Positions 40,037-49,352 of a stretch of 64,000 nucleotides of DNA are shown in pieces. The notes beneath the pieces were generated by a model. It did not search any database. It was not told the DNA's origin and was given only the letters and a program-made list of their open reading frames with translations. Source of the stretch: Chitinophaga pinensis (GTDB lineage Bacteria; Bacteroidota; Bacteroidia; Chitinophagales; Chitinophagaceae); assembly GCF_007896845.1 (NCBI RefSeq), contig NZ_VOHS01000009.1:1-64000 (forward strand). Reading direction: 5' to 3'. Position 1 is the first letter of the stretch. The number at the start of each line of letters is the position of its first letter. Made by a program: the position numbers and the translations under genes.

Positions 40037-41179
40037 ATGCTGAAAGTTGCTGCAAGGAGTATTCCTTTGTTTTCTTTTAACATTGTTTTCCTGTTTTTTT
40101 TCACCCATTCGCTTTCCGGCGTGAAAGGTGACAGATCTCCTGTATATGCTGAGATCAGACATGCAGATAGTCTGGCGATCCTGCAGGACACTACCATATT
40201 TCCGGTGGTGGACACCCTGCCTGATACGATCAGTTTCTCCATCGTGGGTGATATGATGGTGGGCTCATCTTACCCGGCTACGGCCTTTTTACCAAAAGAA
40301 GAGGAAGGAAATATATTGCAGTATGCCATGCCTTTGCTGCAGGAGACCGATTTGCGTATCGGAAACCTCGAGAGTGCGGTGTCTGACAGTGCAAAAGTGT
40401 TTAAGAATTGCGGCAACTCTACCCAGTGTTTTGCTTTTCGTACCCCCTATAAACAAGCCATGTGGTATAAGGAGGCAGGATTTGAATACCTGAACCTCGC
40501 CAATAACCACTCTTACGACTTCGGCCAGAAAGGCGTGACGCATACGCTCGGCTTTCTGGATAGCGTCAATATCAAGACCAGCGGTATACCGCAACGGGTA
40601 TTTGACACTCTGACCGTCAGGAATACAAAGATTGGTTTTGTCTCGTTTGCCCCTCATACGGGTTGTCTGGACATGAACGATGATTCTTTGGTAAGGGCAA
40701 CAATTGCGGAGGTACGCCCTCTTTGCCAGTTGCTGGTTGTTTTCTTCCATGGGGGTGGAGAAGGTTCCGCCCGTACCCATACGCCGAAGGGCAGGGAGTT
40801 CTTTTTAGGTCAAAACAGGGGTGATGTTAGACATTTCGCTCATATGTGTATCAATGAGGGAGCAGACCTTGTAATAGGCTCAGGTCCGCACGTAGTAAGG
40901 GGTATGGAGCGTTATAAAGGTAAATTAGTCGCTTATAGTTTAGGAAATTTTGCAACTTATCATCAATTCAATTTAAAATATCCCAATAATATTGCACCTT
41001 TGCTGCGGGTAAAAATCACCAGCGAGGGAAACCTTGTCGAGCATAAAGTGTTTTCTTTCCTGCAAGAGGGGGAAGGCATACCTAAACCGGATACAACATC
41101 GAAAGCTTTCAAAATGATCCGAACTTTATCTGCCGCCGACTTTGGATACACGGCAGTCGAAGAAGGGGTCTTTGACTAA
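40037..41179 (+). CDS. CapA family protein (PGA_cap metallophosphatase-like)
   Basis: This 380-aa protein has an N-terminal signal/anchor helix (FSFNIVFLFFFTHSLSG). It carries the PGA_cap calcineurin-like domain: FSIVGDMMVG, RIGNLESAV, NLANNHSYDFGQKGV, VVFFHGGGE, DLVIGSGPHVVRGME and GKLVAYSLGNFATY. In Bacillus, CapA is part of the poly-gamma-glutamate exporter; most bacterial relatives, including this one, lack CapB/CapC partners nearby and their activity is not established. It is followed 14 bp later by a cell-wall peptidase gene, so a role in the envelope is likely. Confidence 0.88.
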   Translation: MLKVAARSIPLFSFNIVFLFFFTHSLSGVKGDRSPVYAEIRHADSLAILQDTTIFPVVDTLPDTISFSIVGDMMVGSSYPATAFLPKEEEGNILQYAMPLLQETDLRIGNLESAVSDSAKVFKNCGNSTQCFAFRTPYKQAMWYKEAGFEYLNLANNHSYDFGQKGVTHTLGFLDSVNIKTSGIPQRVFDTLTVRNTKIGFVSFAPHTGCLDMNDDSLVRATIAEVRPLCQLLVVFFHGGGEGSARTHTPKGREFFLGQNRGDVRHFAHMCINEGADLVIGSGPHVVRGMERYKGKLVAYSLGNFATYHQFNLKYPNNIAPLLRVKITSEGNLVEHKVFSFLQEGEGIPKPDTTSKAFKMIRTLSAADFGYTAVEEGVFD

Positions 41180-41193
41180 AACATCATGTTACT

Positions 41194-41892
41194 GTGAAGA
41201 AGTTATTGCCGATAATCATATCTGTTGCCAGCATTACCACTGTTGCGGCACAAGTAAAGAAAAAGCCAGTTAAACACGCACCAGCGAAGAAACATACAAC
41301 TGCTTACCATAAGAAAGCGACTGCCCATAAGTCGAAACCTGTTGTCCACCACAAAGTGGTAGCACCACCACCGATGCCTGATAGTTTGTATTTTCCAAAC
41401 TCAGATATCACCGTCAATACATACGATACCTCAGGATTGCGTAATAATATCAAGCAACTGTTCGCCGTACTGGAGTCAGAACTGGGTAAACCTTACATCC
41501 GTGGCGCTATCGGCCCTATGGCCTTTGATTGCAGCGGACTGATCAAGTTTGGTTTCTCTTTCATTGGTATGACCCTGCCACGTACAGCGGCTGAAATGAG
41601 CAACCTGGGTAACCTCATCACCGTATCAGACTTTACACCGGGTGATCTGCTGTTCTTCACCGGACGTAGTACCAAATCCAAAGTAAAAAGAGTTGCACAC
41701 GTAGGTTGTGTGTATAAAGTAGACAATGGCAAGGTACTGATGATTCATTCCAGCAATCAGGGCGTCAATATTGTAGATATCACAAACAGTGAGTACTACA
41801 AGAAACGTTTTATCGCTGCGAAAAGAGTGATTGAAGTAGATTCTACGAATACGGTAATACCGATGAAAGAAGGGAATCTGACGGATTACTAA
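41194..41892 (+). CDS. NlpC/P60 (C40) peptidoglycan peptidase
   Basis: The 232-aa secreted cysteine peptidase starts at GTG, because the nearby ATG (41186) is out of frame and stops after three codons. A signal peptide (LLPIIISVASITTVAA) is followed by a long lysine/histidine-rich linker at about residues 21-60. The NlpC/P60 domain has catalytic Cys113 (FDCSGL), His169 (VAHVG) and His185 (MIHSSNQG). Such enzymes cut the D-Glu-meso-DAP bond of stem peptides. It forms an operon with the CapA-family gene. The basic linker could bind teichoic-like or capsular anions, but this is speculation. Confidence 0.9.
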   Translation: MKKLLPIIISVASITTVAAQVKKKPVKHAPAKKHTTAYHKKATAHKSKPVVHHKVVAPPPMPDSLYFPNSDITVNTYDTSGLRNNIKQLFAVLESELGKPYIRGAIGPMAFDCSGLIKFGFSFIGMTLPRTAAEMSNLGNLITVSDFTPGDLLFFTGRSTKSKVKRVAHVGCVYKVDNGKVLMIHSSNQGVNIVDITNSEYYKKRFIAAKRVIEVDSTNTVIPMKEGNLTDY

Positions 41893-41950
41893 CTTCCTTT
41901 ATTTTACTGTCATTTTATGTTGACCATTCATGGTGGTCAGTATATTGTAT

Positions 41951-41989
41951 TGCCTTTAAAATGGCCTTGCAGAAGGCGTTTTAAAGGCA
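41951..41989 (+). terminator. Hairpin after the NlpC/P60 gene
   Basis: An 11-bp stem (TGCCTTTAAAA/TTTTAAAGGCA) continues after a small bulge as CCTT/AAGG with GCAG loop, and is followed by an AT-rich stretch. Confidence 0.75.
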
Positions 41990-42091
41990 TTTATTATTTA
42001 TTCCACACTAATAATATCCCTGAAGCTTTTTCTGTGTTTTTCCTTATTTTTAGTTGTGGCCATAAAATAGCCCTGAACCAAAAACAATCAT

Positions 42092-43729
42092 ATGGATGCA
42101 CAGCAACTGGACATGAACCGGAACGAAGATGCGATGCGTAAATCTCTCAGCACGCTCAGACAACGCCTTTCCGTCATCGAACAGGGAGGTGGTAAAAAGA
42201 ACCTCGAAAAAGTGCGGCAGAGAGGTAAGTTGACCCCGAGAGAAAGAATTGCTTATCTGCTGGACAAAGACACCCCTTTTACAGAAATCGGCGCCTTCGC
42301 CGCTTATGACATGTATCCTGAACATGGCGGTTGTCCCGCAGCAGGTACTGTCGGTGGTATTGGCTATATCAGCGGTCGTCAGTGTATGATCGTAGCGAAT
42401 GATATGACCGTGAAAGCCGGCGCATGGTTTCCTCTGACAGGCAAGAAGAACCTGCGCCTGCAGGAAATTGCCATGGAAAACAGACTGCCTGTTATCTATC
42501 TCGTAGACAGTGCAGGCGTATACCTGCCAATGCAGGATGAGATATTCCCGGATAAAGAACATTTCGGCCGCATCTTCCGCAACAATGCACGGATGAGCGC
42601 CATGGGTATCACACAGATCGCTGCTGTGATGGGCAGCTGCGTAGCGGGTGGCGCATACCTGCCGATCATGAGCGATGAAGTACTCATGGTGAATGGAAAT
42701 GGTTCCATTTTCCTCGCCGGACCATACCTCGTAAAAGCAGCTATCGGCGAAACCGTAGATGCAGAAACATTAGGCGGCGCCGTTACGCATACAGAGATTT
42801 CAGGTATCGCTGATTATAAATTTGACAGCGATGAAGCATGTCTCGATCAGATCAAAAAGATCGTCAGCAAGATAGGAGATCCTGCGAGTGCCGGCTTTAA
42901 CCGTGCAGTACCTGCAGCTCCGGAGAAAGATCCTGCTACATTATACAGCGTCATTCCGGAAGATAGCACCCGTCCTTATGATATGCTGGAAGTGATTCAT
43001 CGGCTGGTAGACCGTTCTGAGTTTGACCAATACAAAGAAGATTATGGCAAAACGATTCTCTGCGGATATGCCCGCATAGACGGCTGGGCCGTAGGGATTG
43101 TAGCCAATCAGCGTAAGATGGTAAAAAGCAAAAAAGGAGAGATGCAGATGGGCGGTGTTATTTACAATGACAGCGCAGACAAGGCAGCACGTTTTATCAT
43201 GAATTGTAACCAGAAAAAAATTCCTCTGGTATTCCTGCAGGACGTGACCGGCTTTATGGTGGGCAGTCGCAGTGAACATGCCGGTATCATCAAAGACGGC
43301 GCTAAACTGGTGAATGCAGTAGCTAATTCTGTTGTACCTAAATTCACTGTTATCGTAGGTAATTCCTATGGCGCAGGTAACTATGCCATGTGTGGTAAAG
43401 CATACGATCCGCGTTTCATTTATGCATGGCCTAATGCAAAGATCGCCGTGATGGGTGGTGAACAGGCGGCAAAGACACTCCTGCAGATACAGGTAGCCTC
43501 ACTCAAAGCCAAAGGAGAGGAGATCTCGCCGGAAGAAGAAAACCGTTTGCTCAGCGAGATCACCGAACGTTATAACAGCCAGACCACACCGTATTATGCC
43601 GCTGCCCGTTTATGGGTAGATGAGATCATCGATCCGCAGGATACACGTAAAATATTGTCTGAAAGCATTGCTGCTGCGAATAATGCTCCTGTTGAAGATA
43701 GCTTCAGCCTCGGTGTATTTCAGGTGTAA
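42092..43729 (+). CDS. Acyl-CoA carboxylase carboxyltransferase (beta) subunit
   Basis: This 545-aa biotin-dependent carboxyltransferase is of the methylcrotonyl-/propionyl-CoA type. It has both crotonase-like halves: acyl-CoA site residues in LTPRERIAYLLD, GTVGGIGYI, VDSAGVYLPMQDEIFPD and GSCVAGGAYLP, then FLQDVTGFMVGSRSE, IVGNSYGAGNYAMCG and WPNAKIAVMGGEQAA in the second half. The VYLPMQDE motif and length fit the methylcrotonyl-CoA branch (leucine degradation). The alpha subunit with biotin carboxylase is not in the window. The gene is followed by rnhA, whose promoter lies just downstream of the stop codon. Confidence 0.9.
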   Translation: MDAQQLDMNRNEDAMRKSLSTLRQRLSVIEQGGGKKNLEKVRQRGKLTPRERIAYLLDKDTPFTEIGAFAAYDMYPEHGGCPAAGTVGGIGYISGRQCMIVANDMTVKAGAWFPLTGKKNLRLQEIAMENRLPVIYLVDSAGVYLPMQDEIFPDKEHFGRIFRNNARMSAMGITQIAAVMGSCVAGGAYLPIMSDEVLMVNGNGSIFLAGPYLVKAAIGETVDAETLGGAVTHTEISGIADYKFDSDEACLDQIKKIVSKIGDPASAGFNRAVPAAPEKDPATLYSVIPEDSTRPYDMLEVIHRLVDRSEFDQYKEDYGKTILCGYARIDGWAVGIVANQRKMVKSKKGEMQMGGVIYNDSADKAARFIMNCNQKKIPLVFLQDVTGFMVGSRSEHAGIIKDGAKLVNAVANSVVPKFTVIVGNSYGAGNYAMCGKAYDPRFIYAWPNAKIAVMGGEQAAKTLLQIQVASLKAKGEEISPEEENRLLSEITERYNSQTTPYYAAARLWVDEIIDPQDTRKILSESIAAANNAPVEDSFSLGVFQV

Positions 43730-43748
43730 AAGCATAGCGCTTAATCCT

Positions 43749-43756
43749 TATCTTTG
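43749..43756 (+). promoter_or_regulatory. -7 box of rnhA, giving a (near-)leaderless transcript
   Basis: TATCTTTG, an exact TAnnTTTG match, ends only 6 nt before the rnhA ATG. Transcription would start at or within a base or two of the start codon. No TTG at -33 is present. Confidence 0.55.
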
Positions 43757-43762
43757 CCCGCT

Positions 43763-44218
43763 ATGTCAGAAGTTATTATTTACACGGACGGTTCATCCCG
43801 CGGTAACCCGGGCCCAGGTGGCTATGGCGTTGTACTGATGTGGAACAGTGTCCGCAAGGAATTATCACAGGGATATCGCCTCACGACCAACAACCGCATG
43901 GAACTGATGGCCGTTATCGTAGCCCTCGAAGCATTAAAGAGAGACGGACTGCAGGTTAAGATCTTTACAGATAGTCAGTACGTCGTTAACAGCGTCGAAA
44001 AAGGCTGGCTCTGGGGCTGGGTAAAGACCGGTTTTAAAGACAAAAAAAATAAAGACCTCTGGCAACGTTTTATTCCTGCTTTTAAAAAGCACCACGTAAA
44101 GTTCAACTGGGTAAAAGGACACTCCACCAACCCACTGAATAACCGTTGCGACGAACTGGCCACACAAGCTGCCGATAGTGGTAACTGGCTGGATGATGTC
44201 GGATTCGAAGGAGAATAG
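43763..44218 (+). CDS. rnhA: Ribonuclease HI
   Basis: This 151-aa enzyme removes RNA from RNA-DNA hybrids (primers, R-loops). The catalytic carboxylates are Asp9 (YTDGSSRGNPG), Glu47 (MELMAV), Asp70 (TDSQYV) and Asp130 (NNRCDELA), with the flexible-loop His120 (VKGH). The basic protrusion (GWLWGWVKTGFKDKKNKDLW, read in parts) is present as in the E. coli enzyme. ATG 43763 is chosen because the alternative TTG at 43754 falls inside the promoter -7 box. Confidence 0.96.
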   Translation: MSEVIIYTDGSSRGNPGPGGYGVVLMWNSVRKELSQGYRLTTNNRMELMAVIVALEALKRDGLQVKIFTDSQYVVNSVEKGWLWGWVKTGFKDKKNKDLWQRFIPAFKKHHVKFNWVKGHSTNPLNNRCDELATQAADSGNWLDDVGFEGE

Positions 44219-44242
44219 ATACAATCACCAATATTCTGAAAA

Positions 44243-44275
44243 GGGCTGTCCCGCGATAAGCAGGACAGCCCATTT
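44243..44275 (+). terminator. Terminator of rnhA
   Basis: Perfect 9-bp stem (GGGCTGTCC/GGACAGCCC) followed by ATTTT, 24 bp after the stop codon. Confidence 0.75.
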
Positions 44276-44421
44276 TCATGCATCTGACTCAGGCACTTTA
44301 ACATTTATTTAATGAAAAATTGAAATTTGTCCACCATTATCTATAATTTATCCACTCTTTATAATTAGAATACATATTACATTTACATCATTATTATTTC
44401 AACTGTCTAAAAGGAAAAGAT

Positions 44422-44964
44422 ATGACACACTGGAAGATCGATGAATCACACAGCGAAATTGGATTTAAAGTAAAACACCTGATGATCACAAACGTAAGCG
44501 GTTATTTTACGGAGTTTACAGGAAGTGTTAAGACTGAAAGCGCGGATTTTCATGATGCAACAATCACATTTGAAGCAACAACGGCCAGCATCACCACCAA
44601 CAACAAACAGAGAGACGAACACCTGAAAGGTGGTGAGTTCTTCGATACAGAGCATCATCCTAAGATCTCTTTCGTATCTAAAAAGATCAAGAAAGTAACA
44701 GAAGAAGAATATAAGCTGATCGGTGATCTGACTATCAAAGGTCATACACACAGCATCGAACTGGATGTTTTACGCAACGGCGTTGTGACAGACCCATACG
44801 GACAGGAAAAAGAAGGCTTTTCCATCAAAGGACGCCTGCACCGTGCAGACTATGGCCTGCGTTGGAATGCCGCTACAGAAGCAGGTAGCATCGTACTGAG
44901 CGACGAAGTAAAACTGCTGATGGAAGTACAGCTGGTGAAAGAAGCAGTGCCGGTATTGGCATAA
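44422..44964 (+). CDS. YceI family protein
   Basis: The 180-aa lipocalin-like beta-barrel protein shows the YceI pattern: WKIDESHSEIGFKVKHLMI, FTEFTGSV, RDEHLKGGEFFDTEHHPKI, GDLTIKGHTHSIEL and an ending of short strands. Family members bind isoprenoid lipids such as polyprenyl pyrophosphate. This copy has no signal peptide and so should be cytoplasmic, unlike E. coli YceI. It is followed 35 bp later by an LLM oxidoreductase gene on the same strand, probably as one operon. It may be linked to stress or lipid handling. Confidence 0.92.
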   Translation: MTHWKIDESHSEIGFKVKHLMITNVSGYFTEFTGSVKTESADFHDATITFEATTASITTNNKQRDEHLKGGEFFDTEHHPKISFVSKKIKKVTEEEYKLIGDLTIKGHTHSIELDVLRNGVVTDPYGQEKEGFSIKGRLHRADYGLRWNAATEAGSIVLSDEVKLLMEVQLVKEAVPVLA

Positions 44965-44999
44965 CCAGCTGCCCGGAACAGTAAACCCTTCATTGATAT

Positions 45000-46022
45000 A
45001 TGGAAATTGGAATTGACAGCTTTGCAGCGAGGTTTAGTGATAATGCGGCCGCTGCATTGAGTGACAGGGATGCTATGCTCCAGTTACTCGAGCGAATGGA
45101 ACACGCAGACCGATCGGATCTTGACGTATTTGGCATCGGTGAACATCACCGTAAGGGCTTTCTGGATTCGGCGCCTACGCATATTCTTGCGGCAGCTGCC
45201 TCCCGGACTAAAAAGATCAGACTGGCCAGTGCTGTTACAGTACTGAGCGCAATGGATCCGGTGCGCGCATTTCAGAACTTTGCCACCCTCGACCTGATCT
45301 CCGACGGTCGTGCAGAAATGGTAGTAGGACGTGGCTCGTTCACAGATGCTTTCCCGTTATTCGGATACAACCTCAATGATTACGATGACCTGTTCTCGGA
45401 AAAACTGGATTTATTACTGGAGATCCGTGATAAGGAATTTGTGACATGGTCAGGTAAGTTCAGACCAGCGATGAAAAATCAACCGGTATATCCACGCCCA
45501 TTACAGGAGAAACTTCCGATATGGCTTGGCGTAGGTGGTACACCACAGTCTTTCGTGCGAGCAGGTGCATTAGGCTTACCATTGATGGTGGCGATCATAG
45601 GAGGGGAAACACACCGTTTCCGTCCCCTGATCGATCTCTATCGTGAAGCCGGAAGACGTGCAGGACATGCGCCTGAAACACTCACCGTTGGTTTACACTC
45701 GCTCGGATACGTTGCAGAAACAACAGAAAAAGCAATAGAAGATTTTTATCCGGGTTACGCAGCCAGCATGACAAAGGTAGGCAAAGAGAGAGGCTGGCCA
45801 CCGGTAACAAAACAGCATTTCCTCGCCCAGAATGGTCCTACAGGGGCTTTACTGGTAGGAAGTGCAGAAGAAGTAGCAGAGAAGATAGTGCATCACGCGA
45901 ACGCATTGGGAGGTATCTCAAGACTGACCTTCCAGATGGATTCCGCGGAAGTACCACATGACAAACTGATGAACGCAATTGATCTGATAGGTAACAAAGT
46001 GAAGCCTTTGGTAAACGCATAA
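45000..46022 (+). CDS. LLM class flavin-dependent oxidoreductase
   Basis: This 340-aa luciferase-like monooxygenase has the TIM-barrel landmarks MEIGIDSFAAR, DVFGIGEHHRKGF, THILAAAASRTKKIRLASAV, VLSAMDPVRAFQNFATLDLIS, AEMVVGRGSF and PIWLGVGGTPQSFVRAG. It should use FMNH2 supplied by a separate reductase. The substrate is unknown. It is in tandem with a YceI gene and ends at a bidirectional terminator shared with the convergent ABC permease gene. Confidence 0.92.
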   Translation: MEIGIDSFAARFSDNAAAALSDRDAMLQLLERMEHADRSDLDVFGIGEHHRKGFLDSAPTHILAAAASRTKKIRLASAVTVLSAMDPVRAFQNFATLDLISDGRAEMVVGRGSFTDAFPLFGYNLNDYDDLFSEKLDLLLEIRDKEFVTWSGKFRPAMKNQPVYPRPLQEKLPIWLGVGGTPQSFVRAGALGLPLMVAIIGGETHRFRPLIDLYREAGRRAGHAPETLTVGLHSLGYVAETTEKAIEDFYPGYAASMTKVGKERGWPPVTKQHFLAQNGPTGALLVGSAEEVAEKIVHHANALGGISRLTFQMDSAEVPHDKLMNAIDLIGNKVKPLVNA

Positions 46023-46028
46023 TGCCAG

Positions 46029-46065
46029 AAGAGGCGTCCAGCTATAAGCGGACGCCTCTTTTATT
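46029..46065. terminator. Bidirectional terminator between the LLM oxidoreductase and ABC permease genes
   Basis: Perfect 11-bp stem (AAGAGGCGTCC/GGACGCCTCTT) followed on the plus strand by TTATTTTTATT. It ends 1 bp before the minus-strand stop codon. Confidence 0.85.
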
Positions 46066-46066
46066 T

Positions 46067-48478
46067 TTATTCTGCTTTCAGATGTTTCACCGGATCACTG
46101 AGCGCCGCCCTCACCGCCTGATAACTCACCGTCAGAAAAGCAGCGATCAATGCAAAGAGTCCCGCAACTGCAAACATCCAACCGTTCACAGGAATGTGAT
46201 AGGCAAACCCACTCAGCCATTTATCCATCGCCCACCACGCCAGCGGACAAGACACAAGAATAGCAATCAGCACCAGCTTGATGAAGTCGCGTGACAGTAA
46301 TAATGCAACATACGCAGACGAAGCCCCCAACACTTTTCTTATACTGATTTCCTTCTTTCTTAATTGCGCCGTATAGGCTGACAAACCAAATAATCCCATA
46401 CAGGAAATGAAAATGGCAAATGCCGCGAATGTCTTGAATATACTGCTCATCTGGTTCTCAGATGCATACAGCCTGTTTAGTTTATCATCTATAAATGTAT
46501 AAGTAAATGTACCTCCCGGCGTCAGCGTTGTAATACGTTCTTTCATATACGCCAGCGCCGCAGGTATATGTCCCGGCTTTATCTTCAGCAACAGATAATT
46601 CGCACGATTAGGATCATACTTTATCACCAATGGATCTACCGGCGTATGCAACGATGCAAAATTGAAATCCTTTACCACACCTACTACCGTACCGGTATCT
46701 CCATCCGCTATAAACAGATGTCCGACCGCTGATGTGAGATGATACGCCTTTACCGCAGATTCATTTATAATAAACTCCTTCTGTTTGATATCAGGCATCT
46801 GATTATGAAAATTCCGGCCTTCTACCAAAGGGATCTGAAGGGTAGATAACAGCCGTTCATCCGACCACATAATGCGGCTGTTGTCAAACTCCTCTTTGTT
46901 GGTAGCTGATAGTGGCTGAAACGGCTGCGAACTGAATCTGTCTCCCGGCAGCGTAGATACAATAGAAAAGTCAACAATATCAGGTGAGCGTTCAATATCA
47001 TCGATCAATGACCTGAAGTGCTGCCACATAGGTCCATATATCGTAATGCCGGCTACCTGTTCTCTGTCAAATCCAAGATCCTTGTTGTGAAAAAATCTGA
47101 TCTGACGATAGATGATCATTGTACTGATGATCATAAAAACAGATACGACAAACTGAAAGATCACCATGCCCTTTCTTACATTATTTACCTGACTGCCGGG
47201 CATGTTTTTACTCCTCAGTGCCTTTATAGGATGAAAGTGTGCCACATGCCACGCCGGATATCCTCCCGCCAGTAATGCAATAAAAATGATCAATAATAAG
47301 GTCATACCCAGTCCGGATGGAGTCAGTGCTTCATTCAGATAAAATGGCCGTTCCGCGATACTATTATAGAAAGGAATAGCCGTTTTGAACAGGACAAATG
47401 CCAGTATGGTTGCCAGTAAGGTCGTCAGCAATGATTCCCCCAGAAACTGTCCTATCACCTGCCGGTAGGTTGCGCCTATCACTTTACGCATGCCTATTTC
47501 TCTCATCCTGCCAAATGCCTGCGCAGTATATAGGTTGATAAAATTGACTGCAGCTACGAGGAGAATAAATAAGGCCGCCAGCGAAAATATCTTTACATAA
47601 GTGACATCACTGTTGGGATACATCTCTTTTTCCAGCCGGGAATGCAGGTGAATACTTGTAATAGGTTGTATACCAATCTCACGGTCAGCCAGTATCTCTT
47701 CACGGGTCGTATTGCCATCTTCATAAAACTTTGCAGTAAAGTCCTTCAGCCCCGTCTCCACCTTTTTGGCAGAAGCAGGTTTATCCAGCAGGATATAGGT
47801 ATAAAACCCATTCCAGGTCTTGTTGGCCAGTGAACGGTCATCCAGAAAGTGATGGATGGTAGACATAGACAGGAGATAGTCAAACCGGAGATGTGTGGGG
47901 AAATTGTATTCATGGACCACACCGGTGACTTTCAGAGAGATATTATTTACATCATCCTGCAGGATTTTCCCTAAGGGATCGGCTTCGCCAAAATACTTAC
48001 GGGCCATTTTATCTGTGATAATGATGGAGCCCGGTGTATTTAATGCGTTGTTTTTGTCGCCGGAGAGAAATTGAATATCAAATACATCCGTTACAGCAGG
48101 GTCGGCAAAGAAACCGCCTTTCTCTTCGAATTTTACCACATTACCATTGGCGCCTGTGTAACTCAGCACCTGATAAGGATAGGGTCTGTGAAAACTAACA
48201 GTGTTCACCACCTGTGGGAAAAACTGCCTGAAGGCATCCGCAGTAGAGGGAGCGGTTGCCGCCCAGCTACGGGCATTGTCGCCCTTGCCGGTCTGGGTAA
48301 CACGATAAATACGGTCTGCCTTCGCAAACCCCTTGTCATAACTGAGTTCCTGCTTCACATGGAAGATGATCAGCAGCGCACAGGCCACACCCATGGCCAA
48401 TCCTGTAATATTGATCGCTGAGAAAAGCTTATTCTTCCAAAGGTTTCTCAGGGCTATTTTAAGGTAACTTTTAAACAT
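46067..48478 (-). CDS. MacB/FtsX-type ABC transporter permease
   Basis: The 803-aa membrane protein has the duplicated Bacteroidota permease layout. It starts with the characteristic FKSYLKIALRNLWKNKLFSAINITGLA. A MacB periplasmic core domain follows, then an FtsX module with three helices and the VNFINLYTAQAFGRMREIGMRKVIGA loop (read in parts). A second periplasmic domain and a C-terminal FtsX module complete it (FGLSAYTAQLRKKEISIRKVLGASSA). Such proteins act with a separate ATPase in lipoprotein or peptide export or in envelope stress response. No ATPase gene is adjacent in the window. Confidence 0.92.
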   Translation of the reverse strand: MFKSYLKIALRNLWKNKLFSAINITGLAMGVACALLIIFHVKQELSYDKGFAKADRIYRVTQTGKGDNARSWAATAPSTADAFRQFFPQVVNTVSFHRPYPYQVLSYTGANGNVVKFEEKGGFFADPAVTDVFDIQFLSGDKNNALNTPGSIIITDKMARKYFGEADPLGKILQDDVNNISLKVTGVVHEYNFPTHLRFDYLLSMSTIHHFLDDRSLANKTWNGFYTYILLDKPASAKKVETGLKDFTAKFYEDGNTTREEILADREIGIQPITSIHLHSRLEKEMYPNSDVTYVKIFSLAALFILLVAAVNFINLYTAQAFGRMREIGMRKVIGATYRQVIGQFLGESLLTTLLATILAFVLFKTAIPFYNSIAERPFYLNEALTPSGLGMTLLLIIFIALLAGGYPAWHVAHFHPIKALRSKNMPGSQVNNVRKGMVIFQFVVSVFMIISTMIIYRQIRFFHNKDLGFDREQVAGITIYGPMWQHFRSLIDDIERSPDIVDFSIVSTLPGDRFSSQPFQPLSATNKEEFDNSRIMWSDERLLSTLQIPLVEGRNFHNQMPDIKQKEFIINESAVKAYHLTSAVGHLFIADGDTGTVVGVVKDFNFASLHTPVDPLVIKYDPNRANYLLLKIKPGHIPAALAYMKERITTLTPGGTFTYTFIDDKLNRLYASENQMSSIFKTFAAFAIFISCMGLFGLSAYTAQLRKKEISIRKVLGASSAYVALLLSRDFIKLVLIAILVSCPLAWWAMDKWLSGFAYHIPVNGWMFAVAGLFALIAAFLTVSYQAVRAALSDPVKHLKAE

Positions 48479-48628
48479 ATACTACAATGAATATACTATA
48501 CCTCCGCTAAGTAAATGCCGGAATATTAAATTGCTCATAACCAGTGTTTTAATGTTTTAGGGAAGAACCAAAATGTCCGTTTTTAGTACAATATCCGTTC
48601 ACTTTTAAATATTGTCGATGTAGTTCGG

Positions 48629-48636
48629 TAGTTTTG
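48629..48636 (+). promoter_or_regulatory. -7 box of the START-domain gene
   Basis: TAGTTTTG matches TAnnTTTG exactly, 27 nt before the start codon. No TTG at standard spacing. Confidence 0.45.
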
Positions 48637-48662
48637 TGTCGGATTTCAACCTATAGACGAAC

Positions 48663-49301
48663 ATGAAGAACTTATTGATAACCGGACTGGCTCTGTTATT
48701 TAGCCTGATAAGCTATAGCCAGACTAACTGGACGCTTAAGCATGATAAAGACGGAATTAAGATCTATACCAAAACGATCGAGAATTCCGATTACAAGGGC
48801 ATCAAAGTAAAATGTTCATTGCCAGCGACTTTGACCCAGTTTACCGCCGTCATAATGGATGTCAACACTGCAGGAGAGTGGTTGTATGCTACTAAATCAA
48901 GTACGCTGCTGAAACAGATCTCTCCGGCGGAAGTATACTATTATTCCGAAGTGAGCCTGCCCTGGCCACTTAACAACAGGGACTTTATCTGTCATCTGCA
49001 TGCCAGTCAGGATCCTCATACACGGATAGTGACCATTGACGGACCAGTAGTGCCTGATTACATGCCAGCTAAAAATGGTATTGTGCGTGTAACACAGTCC
49101 TCCGGAAAATGGATCATCACGCCCAATGGCAGCAATGTAGATATTGAGTATACACTGGAAGCGAACCCCGGTGGTAATCTTCCTGCATGGCTGGTGAACC
49201 TGTTTGTGACGAAAGGCCCAATGGAGTCTTTTAAGAAGCTCAAAGAACAGGTGAACAAACCTCAGTACAAGAAAGTACAGTATACGTTCATTAAGAACTG
49301 A
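48663..49301 (+). CDS. Secreted START-domain lipid-binding protein
   Basis: The 212-aa exported protein has a signal peptide (LLITGLALLFSLISYSQ). A START (StAR-related lipid transfer) domain follows: WTLKHDKDGIKIYTKTIENSDYKGIK, FTAVIMDVNTAGEWLY, SEVSLPWPLNNRDFICHL, SGKWIITP and WLVNLFVTKGPMESFKKLKEQ, each read in parts. Family members bind a lipid in a hydrophobic cavity; the ligand in bacteria is unknown. It is divergent from the ABC permease gene and ends at a long palindromic terminator. Confidence 0.88.
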   Translation: MKNLLITGLALLFSLISYSQTNWTLKHDKDGIKIYTKTIENSDYKGIKVKCSLPATLTQFTAVIMDVNTAGEWLYATKSSTLLKQISPAEVYYYSEVSLPWPLNNRDFICHLHASQDPHTRIVTIDGPVVPDYMPAKNGIVRVTQSSGKWIITPNGSNVDIEYTLEANPGGNLPAWLVNLFVTKGPMESFKKLKEQVNKPQYKKVQYTFIKN

Positions 49302-49352
49302 TACTAAATAGGATATTGAAAAGGTCTTTTGCTGACGGCGGATGGGCACGTA

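Noticed and set aside
41917..42141. 74-codon plus-strand frame before the carboxylase gene
   Set aside because: It spans the hairpin terminator at 41951-41989 and runs into the true carboxylase start in another frame.
44325..44365. DnaA-box-like words (TTTATCCACT, TTTGTCCACC) suggesting an origin
   Set aside because: Only two imperfect boxes are present, with no dnaA, dnaN or origin-type gene nearby; chance in AT-rich DNA is more likely.
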